DNA of 64,000 nt from Pyrinomonadaceae bacterium (GTDB lineage: Bacteria; Acidobacteriota; Blastocatellia; Pyrinomonadales; Pyrinomonadaceae): NCBI GenBank assembly GCA_019694395.1, contig JAIBCC010000020.1:52539-116538 (forward strand). Reading direction: 5' to 3'. Shown in pieces: positions 56,067-64,000 of the stretch (positions are counted from its first letter, which is position 1; each line of letters opens with the position of its first letter). Made by a program: the position numbers and the translations under genes. The notes below the pieces were generated by a model. It made no database searches, was not told the origin of the DNA, and saw nothing but the letters and a program-made list of their open reading frames with translations.

Positions 56067-57968
56067 CTATTTCTCCGAAACAATCGGCAATGGATAAGTT
56101 CCGCGCGGACCTGTGACAACGTGCGGTTTGACGAAATCATTGAAAGTTTTGGTGTTGATCATATTCGGGTGCATTGATTTGGTGATCGCAAAATCGTCCG
56201 CACCGAATTTAGCCGATTCAACCGAAACAAAACCGTCGTTCCATTGCGGACTCGCGCAGAGAATTGGAATCGTATCGCCAACCAGAGCTGAAAACTTTGC
56301 GCCTTTTTTCTGATTGACGAATTTATTGAAAATCGCCATTTCATCGGGCATTATTTCTTTTGCCGTTTGCATATTATTTTTGAAAGCATCGTTATTTGCC
56401 ATCGAATCGGCACACGGCACGCCCAAATTCGGAGTTCCCATCATCATCAAATGTTTGACGACCGGATAACCATCATCCAAAATCGGCATTTGTTTGTGAA
56501 TATAAAGCCGCGCCACCAACCCGCCGGTTGAATGAGCCAGCATATCAACGTGCCACGCATTGCCGTTACTCCGAACCATATCAACGTATTTTTCTAAATT
56601 ATCGGCATTGTCATAAACCGTTTTATTAGTTTTACTTGACACTTTTACCCCGTCTCCGGCAATCGTTCCCTGATTGGAAACGTCAATCATTCGATAAGTT
56701 TTCCATCCGTAACTGTGCGTAGTCGTCAACAAATTCTGGTAATATTCAAAATCCTGCGGATTCGTCCAAATTCCCCCGACAAAAACGATCGGTTTCGGGA
56801 CGACTTTTAGATTTTTGGTCAGATCATCAATCTTTTTATAGTTTTCCCAAAGCTCGGCTTTGATGCGTTGAACGAGACGCGGACGACCATCATCAAACCA
56901 CGCGTAGCCTTGCGAATTCCAGAGCATTTCGACTTCTTTTTCTTCGTTCGGATCAATGCGGAAGGAAAAAGTTTGATCTTTCAGCGGAACGTCGGGTTTT
57001 GCGCCGTCCCATTTATCGCCTTTGTAGGTTTCTTTAAGATAAACTTCGGCGTTTTTTGTTTCGCCCGAAAGATTTAAGATTTTCGCTTTGATTCTGACCA
57101 AATTCCCGTCAACTGTTCCGTTTTGTTCGTTAATTTCCTGCCAATCGTTCCATTTCGGGAATTTCATGTCTTCAAAGCGCAGATCGGTAATTCTGAGCGG
57201 TGCGCCGCATTTTTCCAGATTCCAAGTGATTTTTTCGGTCACATTTTGCCACGTTTTTGAATATTCCCCGGAGATTTTATTCGGATCAGAAGGCTCAATT
57301 CGATCTTTGCCGTCGCTGGTCAGAGAGTTTCCGTCAATTGTTGCGTCAGCCGGCGGCATATTCAAGGTTTTGCCTTCCTTCGGCGTGCATTGTCCCGAAA
57401 AAGTCGAGCTTTGCGAACCGCTCGTTTTACCTTTGATTTGCGGCACACCAACGCTGACCGTGTAAGTTCCATCACTATTTACGCCGACATTTACATTGGC
57501 ATCAGCACTTTCTTCGCCGACGGTGATGGCTTTCGACAGAAATTCGCCGCGCATATCCTGCCACGTTTTTCCTCGATCACAGGAATTTTTTTCGACTGCC
57601 GTAGTTTTTTCGGTCGAAGAGAAATCATGAGTAATCTTCGCTTTGCCGATGCTTGAGCCGTTTTTTTCGGGTGCTTCAAGAACAGCCACGGACGCTTTGT
57701 AATCGTAGATCATCTCAAAGTCACGCTTGTCTTCGCCGCGCCCCGAAACTCGCGGGGTGGTTTTGATGTCGGTCATTTTTTGATAACGCGAGTAGGTGAC
57801 TGAACCTGTCCACGCGCCCGAACATTTTTGGGCTGATTCGGTAATTTTAACTTTTGCCGTCGTTTGACTGGTCGAACCTTTTTTGGTTTGGGCAAAAATT
57901 CCGTTTGAAAGACTAAAAATAATTGTCAGAGCGATAAATTGCTTAAAAAATATAAATCCGCGTTGCAT
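56067..57968 (-). CDS. Secreted alpha/beta-hydrolase, lipase-like, with large N-terminal domain
   Basis: A 633-residue exported protein. Signal peptide to about residue 26 (RGFIFFKQFIALTIIFSLSNGIFA in part). Residues about 30-300 form a beta-rich region of unknown type, and about 260-380 include a CARDB-like segment (NGTVDGNLVRIKAKILNLSGETKNAEVYL in part). The C-terminal ~240 residues are a lipase-type hydrolase with the nucleophile in MLAHSTGGLVARLYIH; MGTPNLGVPCADSMANND supports a triacylglycerol-lipase/PGAP1-like fold. I choose start 57968, with GGAGA at normal distance, over 57986. Substrate is unknown. Confidence 0.8.
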   Translation of the reverse strand: MQRGFIFFKQFIALTIIFSLSNGIFAQTKKGSTSQTTAKVKITESAQKCSGAWTGSVTYSRYQKMTDIKTTPRVSGRGEDKRDFEMIYDYKASVAVLEAPEKNGSSIGKAKITHDFSSTEKTTAVEKNSCDRGKTWQDMRGEFLSKAITVGEESADANVNVGVNSDGTYTVSVGVPQIKGKTSGSQSSTFSGQCTPKEGKTLNMPPADATIDGNSLTSDGKDRIEPSDPNKISGEYSKTWQNVTEKITWNLEKCGAPLRITDLRFEDMKFPKWNDWQEINEQNGTVDGNLVRIKAKILNLSGETKNAEVYLKETYKGDKWDGAKPDVPLKDQTFSFRIDPNEEKEVEMLWNSQGYAWFDDGRPRLVQRIKAELWENYKKIDDLTKNLKVVPKPIVFVGGIWTNPQDFEYYQNLLTTTHSYGWKTYRMIDVSNQGTIAGDGVKVSSKTNKTVYDNADNLEKYVDMVRSNGNAWHVDMLAHSTGGLVARLYIHKQMPILDDGYPVVKHLMMMGTPNLGVPCADSMANNDAFKNNMQTAKEIMPDEMAIFNKFVNQKKGAKFSALVGDTIPILCASPQWNDGFVSVESAKFGADDFAITKSMHPNMINTKTFNDFVKPHVVTGPRGTYPLPIVSEK

Positions 57969-58172
57969 AAAGAAAATCTCCTTCAATATCTAACGCGGAT
58001 TTTTTTGGAAAACTGAGTCATATTTTCTTTGTATTTTACGGACAGCCGAAAAGTTCTTCGTGATATTCGGAAATTTCCGAACCGCCGTAAGTTCCCCGCC
58101 GCTGTAAGCCTGTTTAACTATAAAAAATAAGCCTTTGCAAAAGGGATGATTGTCAGCCGAATTATTTTTTAT

Positions 58173-58619
58173 TTAGAGGGATTTTAGAATTGCATCCGTA
58201 AGTAAGGAATCTACTATCTCAAGATTATTTTCGGCAGAAAGTGCTTGGTTACAGATCAACCAGTCATCTATATTCAGACACAAAATGTATTTGTTGAATA
58301 GATTATAAATCGCATAATAAGCAAATTCGATATGGTCAGGAAACTCTAAATAATCATCCTGCATGGCACTGATCGGCTCAGCATACCGCCAATCAACTTT
58401 CTTTTCATCGTGTCCGCGCACGACGGCTTCAAAAGCATCTTTTGGCAAGCATTTATCTACAATTTGATATGTTCCGACAATTCCTTCAACATAATCAATT
58501 TTTTCAAATTGACTTGCATACTCTTGCCAAATTCGTAAAGCATTTCGGCAAAGTTCCAGATGAACAAGTCTCTTTTGGTCATCAGCAAGGTTTTGAAATG
58601 TTTCGGCTAAATTACTCAT
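58173..58619 (-). CDS. Hypothetical soluble protein
   Basis: A 148-residue helical protein (LAETFQNLADDQKRLVHLELCRNALRIW in part) with no signal peptide, membrane segment or motif I recognise. Codon use and lack of frame interruptions suggest a real gene. It is divergent from the oxidoreductase gene. It looks like a small immunity-type or DUF protein, but I cannot assign it. Confidence 0.55.
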   Translation of the reverse strand: MSNLAETFQNLADDQKRLVHLELCRNALRIWQEYASQFEKIDYVEGIVGTYQIVDKCLPKDAFEAVVRGHDEKKVDWRYAEPISAMQDDYLEFPDHIEFAYYAIYNLFNKYILCLNIDDWLICNQALSAENNLEIVDSLLTDAILKSL

Positions 58620-58712
58620 TTAGGAAATATGGAGTTGGGATTTCACGTTTTCTTATAAAATTGTTATATTTACAACGCTACACAAATTTCAACATTTTTT
58701 CAAAAAAAGAAT

Positions 58713-60083
58713 ATGTCAAAAGTGAACAGACGCGACCTGATCAAAACGCTTTCATTGTCGCTTGGTGCAGGACTTACTCTGCCGAACAGTGTTTTTTCCG
58801 AAACAGAATTAACTGCTGAAACCGAAAAGTTTTTCAAATCGGACTTACAGCTTGATAAACCAATCACTGCCATAACTTTAGGAGCAGGTTCCAGAGGAAA
58901 TGTTTACGGAAATTATGCTTTGAGTTATCCAAAAAATCTGGATATTGTCGGCGTAGCGGAACCAATTAAAGTCCGTAATGAGCGATATACAAAAAAGCAT
59001 AACATTCCCGAAACTAATCGCTTTGATACCTGGGAAAGAGTTTTTGAACGTCCGAAATTTGCCGATGCGATCATTATTTCAACGCCCGACAATCTGCACT
59101 ATGCACCGTGTATGAAAGCCCTCGAGATGGGTTATGACATTTTGCTCGAAAAACCGATTTCTCCGAGCGAAAAAGAATGCCGCGATATTTTGCAGCTGGC
59201 GAAAAAGACCGGAAGAATTGTTGCGGTCTGTCACGTCCTCCGTTACGCTCCGTATTTCATTAAATTGCGCGAGATTATCCAAAGCGGCGTTTTAGGCAAA
59301 GTGGTTTCGATTCAACATCTTGAGCCGATCTACCACATTCATATGAGCCATTCTTACGTTCGCGGAAACTGGCATAACAGCAAAGAAACTACGCCGATCA
59401 TTCTGGCAAAATCTTGTCACGATCTGGATATTCTCCGTTGGATGCTCGGCAAACCTTGCAAAAGCATTCAGGCGTTTGGAGATCTGAGTTGGTTTAAAAA
59501 GGAAAATGCCCCGGCGGGAAGCACCGCGAGATGCACTGACGGCTGCAAAGTCGAGAAATCTTGTCCTTATTCTGCCCAAGAAATTTACTACCGCAATCGA
59601 ACTTGGACTTATGTTTTTGACCTTCCCGAAAATAAAGACGAACAAGGAGATTACATTCTAAATCAACTAAAAACAACGAATTACGGCAGGTGCGTTTATC
59701 AAATGGACAATGATCAGCCCGATCATTACACAACCAATATTTTGTTTGATGATAACGTCACTGCGTCATTTTCGATGGAAGCATTTACTTCCTACGACGG
59801 CAGGAGAACCCGCGTCATGGGCAGTCTGGGCGATGTCGTCGGTGATATGACCTCCATGACTCACACCGATTATCTGACAGGCAAAAAGACCGAGTGGAAA
59901 GAGGAAACAGACGGTCACGGCGGCGGCGATTGGCGGCTCGTCAATGATTGGCTCTTGGCAATTTCTAAAAAAGATCCTTCATTGCTGACCTCAACCATAG
60001 ATCAATCAATCGAAAGTCACATTATGGGATTTATGGCGGAAAAAAGCCGTAAAACAAAACGGGTGATGGACGTGAAGATGTAA
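58713..60083 (+). CDS. Tat-exported Gfo/Idh/MocA family oxidoreductase
   Basis: A 456-residue NAD(P)-dependent dehydrogenase of the Gfo/Idh/MocA superfamily. The N-terminus has a twin-arginine signal (NRRDLIKTLSLSLGAGLTL). The Rossmann domain shows ITLGAGSRGNVYGNYAL, IISTPDNLHYAPCMKALEMGY in part, and the hallmark LLEKPISPSEKE. VCHVLRYAPYFIKLREII and CHDLDILRWML follow. A cysteine cluster (ARCTDGCKVEKSCPYSAQ) in the C-terminal domain is typical of the secreted sub-group. These enzymes usually act on sugars or sugar derivatives outside the cytosol; the exact substrate is unknown. Confidence 0.9.
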   Translation: MSKVNRRDLIKTLSLSLGAGLTLPNSVFSETELTAETEKFFKSDLQLDKPITAITLGAGSRGNVYGNYALSYPKNLDIVGVAEPIKVRNERYTKKHNIPETNRFDTWERVFERPKFADAIIISTPDNLHYAPCMKALEMGYDILLEKPISPSEKECRDILQLAKKTGRIVAVCHVLRYAPYFIKLREIIQSGVLGKVVSIQHLEPIYHIHMSHSYVRGNWHNSKETTPIILAKSCHDLDILRWMLGKPCKSIQAFGDLSWFKKENAPAGSTARCTDGCKVEKSCPYSAQEIYYRNRTWTYVFDLPENKDEQGDYILNQLKTTNYGRCVYQMDNDQPDHYTTNILFDDNVTASFSMEAFTSYDGRRTRVMGSLGDVVGDMTSMTHTDYLTGKKTEWKEETDGHGGGDWRLVNDWLLAISKKDPSLLTSTIDQSIESHIMGFMAEKSRKTKRVMDVKM

Positions 60084-60092
60084 GAATTATTA

Positions 60093-60194
60093 CCTGCGGA
60101 AAACGCAGAAAGACACGGAAAAAGCTTAAGTTTGGAAATAAGTTAAACTTTTTTGAGTTTTCTTTTTTCAGCGTATTCTGTGGATTCTGCGGGC
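60093..60194. repeat. Intergenic imperfect inverted repeat (ACGCAGAAA-type)
   Basis: The left arm (60093-60125, CTGCGGAAAACGCAGAAAG) is mirrored by the complement of the right arm (60162-60194, CCGCAGAATCCACAGAATAC), with internal 8-9 base units. It lies between convergent genes and may also terminate transcription. Confidence 0.6.
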
Positions 60195-60220
60195 AAAATC
60201 ATTTCTAACGCAAATTACCT

Positions 60221-61408
60221 TTAAGCTAACATTTCCTGCACCTGATTGACATCTTTATCACCGCGCCCCGAAAGATTGACGACCATAATTTCATTGGGCG
60301 ACATTTCAGGGGCGATTTTTATGGCATGGGCAATCCCGTGCGAGCTTTCCAGAGCGGGAATAATTCCTTCGGTTTGTGAAAGCGTTTGAAATGCTTTCAG
60401 AGCTTCTTCATCATTTGCTGAAACATATTCAACCCGTCCTAAATCGTGCAAATAGGCGTGTTCGGGACCAATTGAAGCATAATCCAATCCGGCTGAAATT
60501 GAATGAGTTAAGGAAATATTGCCTCTGTCATCCTGAAGCAAATAACTTTTCGTTCCCTGCAAAACACCGACCTTTCCGCCTTCCATAAAACGGGCTGCGT
60601 GTTCGCCTAATTTGGAACTTTTTCCGCCTGCCTCAACACCGATCATTTGCACATTTTCGTCTTGCAAAAATGGATGAAACAGACCTATCGAATTTGAACC
60701 GCCGCCAACACACGCGACTAACAGATCCGGTAATCGTCCTTCTTTTTCCAAAATCTGCTGACGCGCTTCTTTGCCGATGTGGGATTGAAAATCGCGCACC
60801 ATCAACGGATACGGATGCGGACCGAGAGCCGAACCGAGCAAATAATATGTCGTGTCCACATTCGTTACCCAATCACGCAAGGCTTCGTTGATAGCATCTT
60901 TGAGCGTTTTAGAACCTGAATCAACGCCGCGAACTTCCGCACCGAGCAAACGCATCCGAAAGACATTAAGCTCCTGCCGACGCATATCTTCCGTTCCCAT
61001 GTAAACTACACATTCCAAACCAAATAAGGCACAAACGGTTGCCGTTGCTACGCCGTGTTGTCCTGCTCCCGTTTCGGCAATAATTCGTTTCTTGCCCATT
61101 CTTTTGGCAAGCAAAACTTGTCCGATAGCATTGTTGATCTTATGCGAGCCTGTATGTCCTAAATCTTCGCGTTTGAGATAGATTTTTGCTCCGCCGAGTG
61201 TTTCCGATAATCTTTTGGCGTAAAAAAGCGGAGTCGGGCGACCCGAAAAATCTTGTAAAAGATTGAGAAATTCCGCTTGAAATTCAGAATCATCACGGAT
61301 TGCGAAATAAGCGGAAGTTAATTCTTCGAGGGGCGACATCAGCGTTTCAGGAACAAAACGTCCGCCGAATTCGCCCCAGTAGCCTCGTTCATTTGGTTGG
61401 AAATTCAT
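60221..61408 (-). CDS. trpB: Tryptophan synthase beta chain
   Basis: PLP enzyme that condenses indole with L-serine to L-tryptophan. 395 residues, with the Schiff-base lysine in [10 protein letters not shown] (Lys90), [12 protein letters not shown], the phosphate-binding [10 protein letters not shown] and the C-terminal NLSGRGDKD. It starts [21 protein letters not shown] in part, matching TrpB1. No trpA or other trp gene is next to it. Its ATG is 5 nt after the stop of the kinase gene, with AAGG at the junction, so the two may be translationally coupled. Confidence 0.96.
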   Translation of the reverse strand: MNFQPNERGYWGEFGGRFVPETLMSPLEELTSAYFAIRDDSEFQAEFLNLLQDFSGRPTPLFYAKRLSETLGGAKIYLKREDLGHTGSHKINNAIGQVLLAKRMGKKRIIAETGAGQHGVATATVCALFGLECVVYMGTEDMRRQELNVFRMRLLGAEVRGVDSGSKTLKDAINEALRDWVTNVDTTYYLLGSALGPHPYPLMVRDFQSHIGKEARQQILEKEGRLPDLLVACVGGGSNSIGLFHPFLQDENVQMIGVEAGGKSSKLGEHAARFMEGGKVGVLQGTKSYLLQDDRGNISLTHSISAGLDYASIGPEHAYLHDLGRVEYVSANDEEALKAFQTLSQTEGIIPALESSHGIAHAIKIAPEMSPNEIMVVNLSGRGDKDVNQVQEMLA

Positions 61409-61413
61409 AGACC

Positions 61414-63894
61414 TTATTGTTTCAAATTTGCTTTGATTTTGTCCAACAGGTCAGCAAGTTCTTTTTGTTCCTTACTTGGCGGAACATTAGCTTTAAATTC
61501 ATTGAGCGAATGCTGCAAATAAGGTTCGGCTTCTTGGTAGCGTTTGAGGTAAAAAAGACATCTGGCGACGGTGGATTCGTAAAGCCACGGATTTTTGTCG
61601 GCGGATTGTTTGAATTGCTGAAAGGCTTCTTCAAAATAAGGTTTGGCTTCCGCATCTTTGCCTAAACGGAGCAGACAATAGGCAATGATGGCTTTGCTGT
61701 TTCCGATGTAATCTTTATCGGGAAAAGGTTTGTGAGTTTCCAGAGAAAGACTGAATTTAATTTGCTCGATGTATTTCTCAAATTTATCATATTGACCGTA
61801 ATAATTTCCTAAATCATTTCTTATTTTCAGTGCCAAAGGGCTTTCGCCTTCGCCGTTTTTCGTCAATTCAGACAGACGATTTTCAAGAAGATTTTCAAAA
61901 CCGACAAAATCGCCTTTTGCCAATAGAACTTCGCCTTGTTGGATAATGAGCATTTGCCTCAGATTCTCGTTGGGCAGTATTTTGAAACGCTTTTCGCCTT
62001 CACGGTAAAATTCGTCAGATTTGGCAAGGTCGCCTTTTTTAGCATAAACCTTGCTCAAGTTCATAAACATTCGAGCCGTATTGTAATGATTTTCGCCGTC
62101 TTTTTTACGAAAAATTGCCAAGGCTTCGGTGAAGTATTTTTCGGCTTTTTCAGAATCTGAATAATGCTCGAAATATCTGCCTCCATTGTCCTCCAGCAAA
62201 TACGGCAAATTGGCATTGTCGGGAGCGATTTCGTGAAACATCTGAATAGCTTTGTCTCCAAGGCTCACTGATTCAATAACGTTGCCATTAACAAACTTCG
62301 CGGCTGAAAGATAAAACAAATCTTTGGCAACTTCGGCGTGTTTTTCGCCGTAGACTCGGCGGCGAAGTTCCAACGCTTTTTCGGCGTGAAACAAAGATTT
62401 TATTTTGCTGCTTTTGGCTTGATAAATTTCGGCAAACTTGTGATGAAGCTCGGCTTGAATGTCTAAATCGTCGGGAAATTCGGTTGGGATTTTATCGGAA
62501 AGGTCTTCGATTACATCAATCAATTTCGCTTCGCCTAATTTTTTATTGCCTTCCGCATACCAAGCCGGATTTGCGTAATTCAAAACCTTTTCCATAAACT
62601 TGGCGATTTTCTGCGACTTGGCAGTTTCGGATTCAGCTTTGGCTTGCGAAGCATACGCAATATTTGTCTGACGAAGCGAGATAAACAAACCGCCGAAAAG
62701 ACTTAAAACTAAAAGACTGCCAACCGCACACGCCGCCAGATTTCGTTTGATGAACTTTTCCGCCCGATAAGAAAATGTATTCGGTCGAGCGGAAACGGGC
62801 AAACCTTTGAGATGTTTTTGAATATCATCGGCAAATTGTTCAACCGATTTATAACGTCTGACAGGCTCTTTTCGCAAAGCCATCAGGACAATGTTGTCTA
62901 AATCACCCTTTAGCGATTGCGGATTGCGGATTGCGGATTGCGGAATCTTTGTTGAACCGCTGTTGCTTATTACTCTTGAGGGCAAATTCGGTTCGATTTC
63001 AGTGATGGTTTTAAGAACTTCTTCCAGATTTTTTCCTTCCAGTTTGTAGGGTCTTTCGCCTGTCAAAAGTTCGTATAAAATCACGCCTAAACTGTAAATA
63101 TCTGAAGCGGTTGTGATATGAGAACCTCGGATTTGTTCGGGCGAGGCGTATTCGGGAGTCATCACGCGAAACTGCGTCATTGTTTGACTCACTTCGCCGG
63201 AAAGTTCGGGATTCAAAAATTTTGCAATTCCAAAATCCAATAATTTCGGCTCGCCTTTGTGGGTAACGATGATGTTATTCGGCTTTAGATCACGATGAAT
63301 AATCAAATTTTGATGAGCGTGTTGAACGGCGGAACAAATCTTTTTGAAAAGGTCAAGGCGTTCATTCGCCGAAAGTTGTTTTTCGTTGCAATACTGTGTC
63401 AAAGGTAAGCCTTCGATATATTCCATGACGAAATACGGCGAACCATCGTTCGTGGTGCCTCCATCGAGCAGTTGGGCAATATTCGGATGTTTGAGGCTTG
63501 CTAAAATCTGCCGTTCATTACGAAAACGGTGTAAAACTTCTTCGTTATCAATCTCGCGTTTGACGACTTTTATCGCTACTCTTTGATGAAATTGTTCGTC
63601 TTCACGCGAGGCAAGATAGACGATTCCCATTCCGCCTTTGCCTATTTCTTTAATGATTTTGTAACTTCCGATTAGTTTTCCATCGGAATTTTCGGAAGCG
63701 AAAACTTCATTGATTTTAGCGGCAGGATTTTCGATAAAACTTTCGCTTTTTTCAAAAGATTCAAGCAATGATTTAACTTCTGCACGCAATTCATCAGGGC
63801 AATTTTTCGCCAGAAATTGTTCACGTTCTGCCGTTTCTAATTCGAGTGCAGATTGAAATAAATCTTTTACTTTGTTGAAATCTTTTGAATTCAT
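61414..63894 (-). CDS. Ser/Thr protein kinase with C-terminal TPR-like repeats
   Basis: An 826-residue membrane-anchored kinase. Residues about 1-70 are a helical N-terminal region ([27 protein letters not shown] in part) typical of Acidobacteriota kinases. The kinase domain has the Gly loop GKGGMGIV (85-92), Lys109, HRDLKPNN (200-207) and DFGIAKF (220-226). A TM helix lies near 383-407. The rest is TPR-like (about 480-826). Within the kinase C-lobe, residues 317-326 ([10 protein letters not shown]) are encoded by four GATTGCG heptamers, inserted before the conserved [15 protein letters not shown]. The stop is 5 nt before trpB. Confidence 0.93.
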   Translation of the reverse strand: MNSKDFNKVKDLFQSALELETAEREQFLAKNCPDELRAEVKSLLESFEKSESFIENPAAKINEVFASENSDGKLIGSYKIIKEIGKGGMGIVYLASREDEQFHQRVAIKVVKREIDNEEVLHRFRNERQILASLKHPNIAQLLDGGTTNDGSPYFVMEYIEGLPLTQYCNEKQLSANERLDLFKKICSAVQHAHQNLIIHRDLKPNNIIVTHKGEPKLLDFGIAKFLNPELSGEVSQTMTQFRVMTPEYASPEQIRGSHITTASDIYSLGVILYELLTGERPYKLEGKNLEEVLKTITEIEPNLPSRVISNSGSTKIPQSAIRNPQSLKGDLDNIVLMALRKEPVRRYKSVEQFADDIQKHLKGLPVSARPNTFSYRAEKFIKRNLAACAVGSLLVLSLFGGLFISLRQTNIAYASQAKAESETAKSQKIAKFMEKVLNYANPAWYAEGNKKLGEAKLIDVIEDLSDKIPTEFPDDLDIQAELHHKFAEIYQAKSSKIKSLFHAEKALELRRRVYGEKHAEVAKDLFYLSAAKFVNGNVIESVSLGDKAIQMFHEIAPDNANLPYLLEDNGGRYFEHYSDSEKAEKYFTEALAIFRKKDGENHYNTARMFMNLSKVYAKKGDLAKSDEFYREGEKRFKILPNENLRQMLIIQQGEVLLAKGDFVGFENLLENRLSELTKNGEGESPLALKIRNDLGNYYGQYDKFEKYIEQIKFSLSLETHKPFPDKDYIGNSKAIIAYCLLRLGKDAEAKPYFEEAFQQFKQSADKNPWLYESTVARCLFYLKRYQEAEPYLQHSLNEFKANVPPSKEQKELADLLDKIKANLKQ
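62915..62942 (-). repeat. Perfect heptamer array (GATTGCG)x4 inside kinase gene
   Basis: Four perfect GATTGCG units on the plus strand encode an insertion of about ten residues in a surface loop of the kinase C-lobe. Confidence 0.92.
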
Positions 63895-64000
63895 TTACAA
63901 AATTTATTGAGTTTTTTTGCTGTCCTTTTTGTTGCTAAGTTGTTGCAAATATTTGTTTGTTTCGCGCGTGCGGGAATCATTTTCGCCAAAAGTTTTACTG

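Overview
The window is an ordinary-looking chromosomal stretch from an AT-rich Gram-negative bacterium. The best fit is the Acidobacteriota, probably Blastocatellia/Pyrinomonadaceae-like; this is inferred from gene families, not from a marker gene. Supporting features are two large Oar-type TonB-dependent receptors with an N-terminal carboxypeptidase-regulatory-like domain, a winged-helix/TM/TPR regulator, a Ser/Thr kinase with C-terminal TPR-like repeats, a PqqD-domain protein carrying an internal twin-arginine-like segment, monomeric NADP-isocitrate dehydrogenase, and several outer-membrane proteins ending in phenylalanine. I see no rRNA, tRNA, insertion sequence, prophage or CRISPR array.

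Layout. 0-5.9 kb: MFS exporter, secreted M3 oligopeptidase, and two divergent cytosolic-looking HExxH proteins separated by three tandem 16-bp palindromes. 5.9-18.3 kb: monomeric IDH, small membrane proteins (DUF6326, DUF4386, DUF3667), a Ca2+-type P-ATPase, DUF1810, a 5'-nucleotidase, a zinc-ribbon membrane protein, NamZ (DUF1343) and a nucleotidyltransferase. 18.4-20.4 kb: an unusual trypsin-like protease fused to a DNA/RNA non-specific nuclease. 20.4-28.4 kb: SelO, an RRM RNA-binding protein, RibA, Mpl, a Tat-exported GH1 glucosidase, and a secreted protein with ricin-like repeats plus an HExxH domain. 28.5-34.5 kb: two tandem TonB-dependent receptors. 34.5-39.7 kb: BlaI/M56 pair, DUF1801, NadB, a PqqD-gene remnant and a membrane protein.

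39.7-50.0 kb is the most distinctive part. A winged-helix/TPR regulator lies divergent from an intact PqqD/twin-arginine/cysteine-rich fusion. This converges on a seven-gene minus-strand cluster (42421-49137) encoding only exported proteins: three paralogues sharing a five-cysteine pattern, two small secreted proteins, a large outer-membrane beta-barrel and an Fn3-like protein. An orphan Fis-type DNA-binding protein is encoded upstream. 50.6-53.0 kb: DUF2071, MOSC, Fer4/CDGSH and dihydrofolate reductase. 53-64 kb: zinc-ribbon protein, DUF2268-like peptidase, OB-fold lipoprotein, lipase-like hydrolase, Tat-exported Gfo/Idh/MocA oxidoreductase, TrpB, and a Ser/Thr kinase ending 5 nt upstream of trpB.

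A pattern runs across the window: at least eight short tandem arrays, all with a period of exactly seven bases but with different unit sequences. Five are inside genes (M3 peptidase tail, ricin/HExxH protein start, nadB twice, kinase), one is in the beta-barrel signal peptide, one is a seven-fold repeat of a Shine-Dalgarno sequence directly upstream of the beta-barrel gene, and one lies between two genes of the same cluster. Because seven is not a multiple of three, unit gain or loss would shift frame or alter translation initiation.
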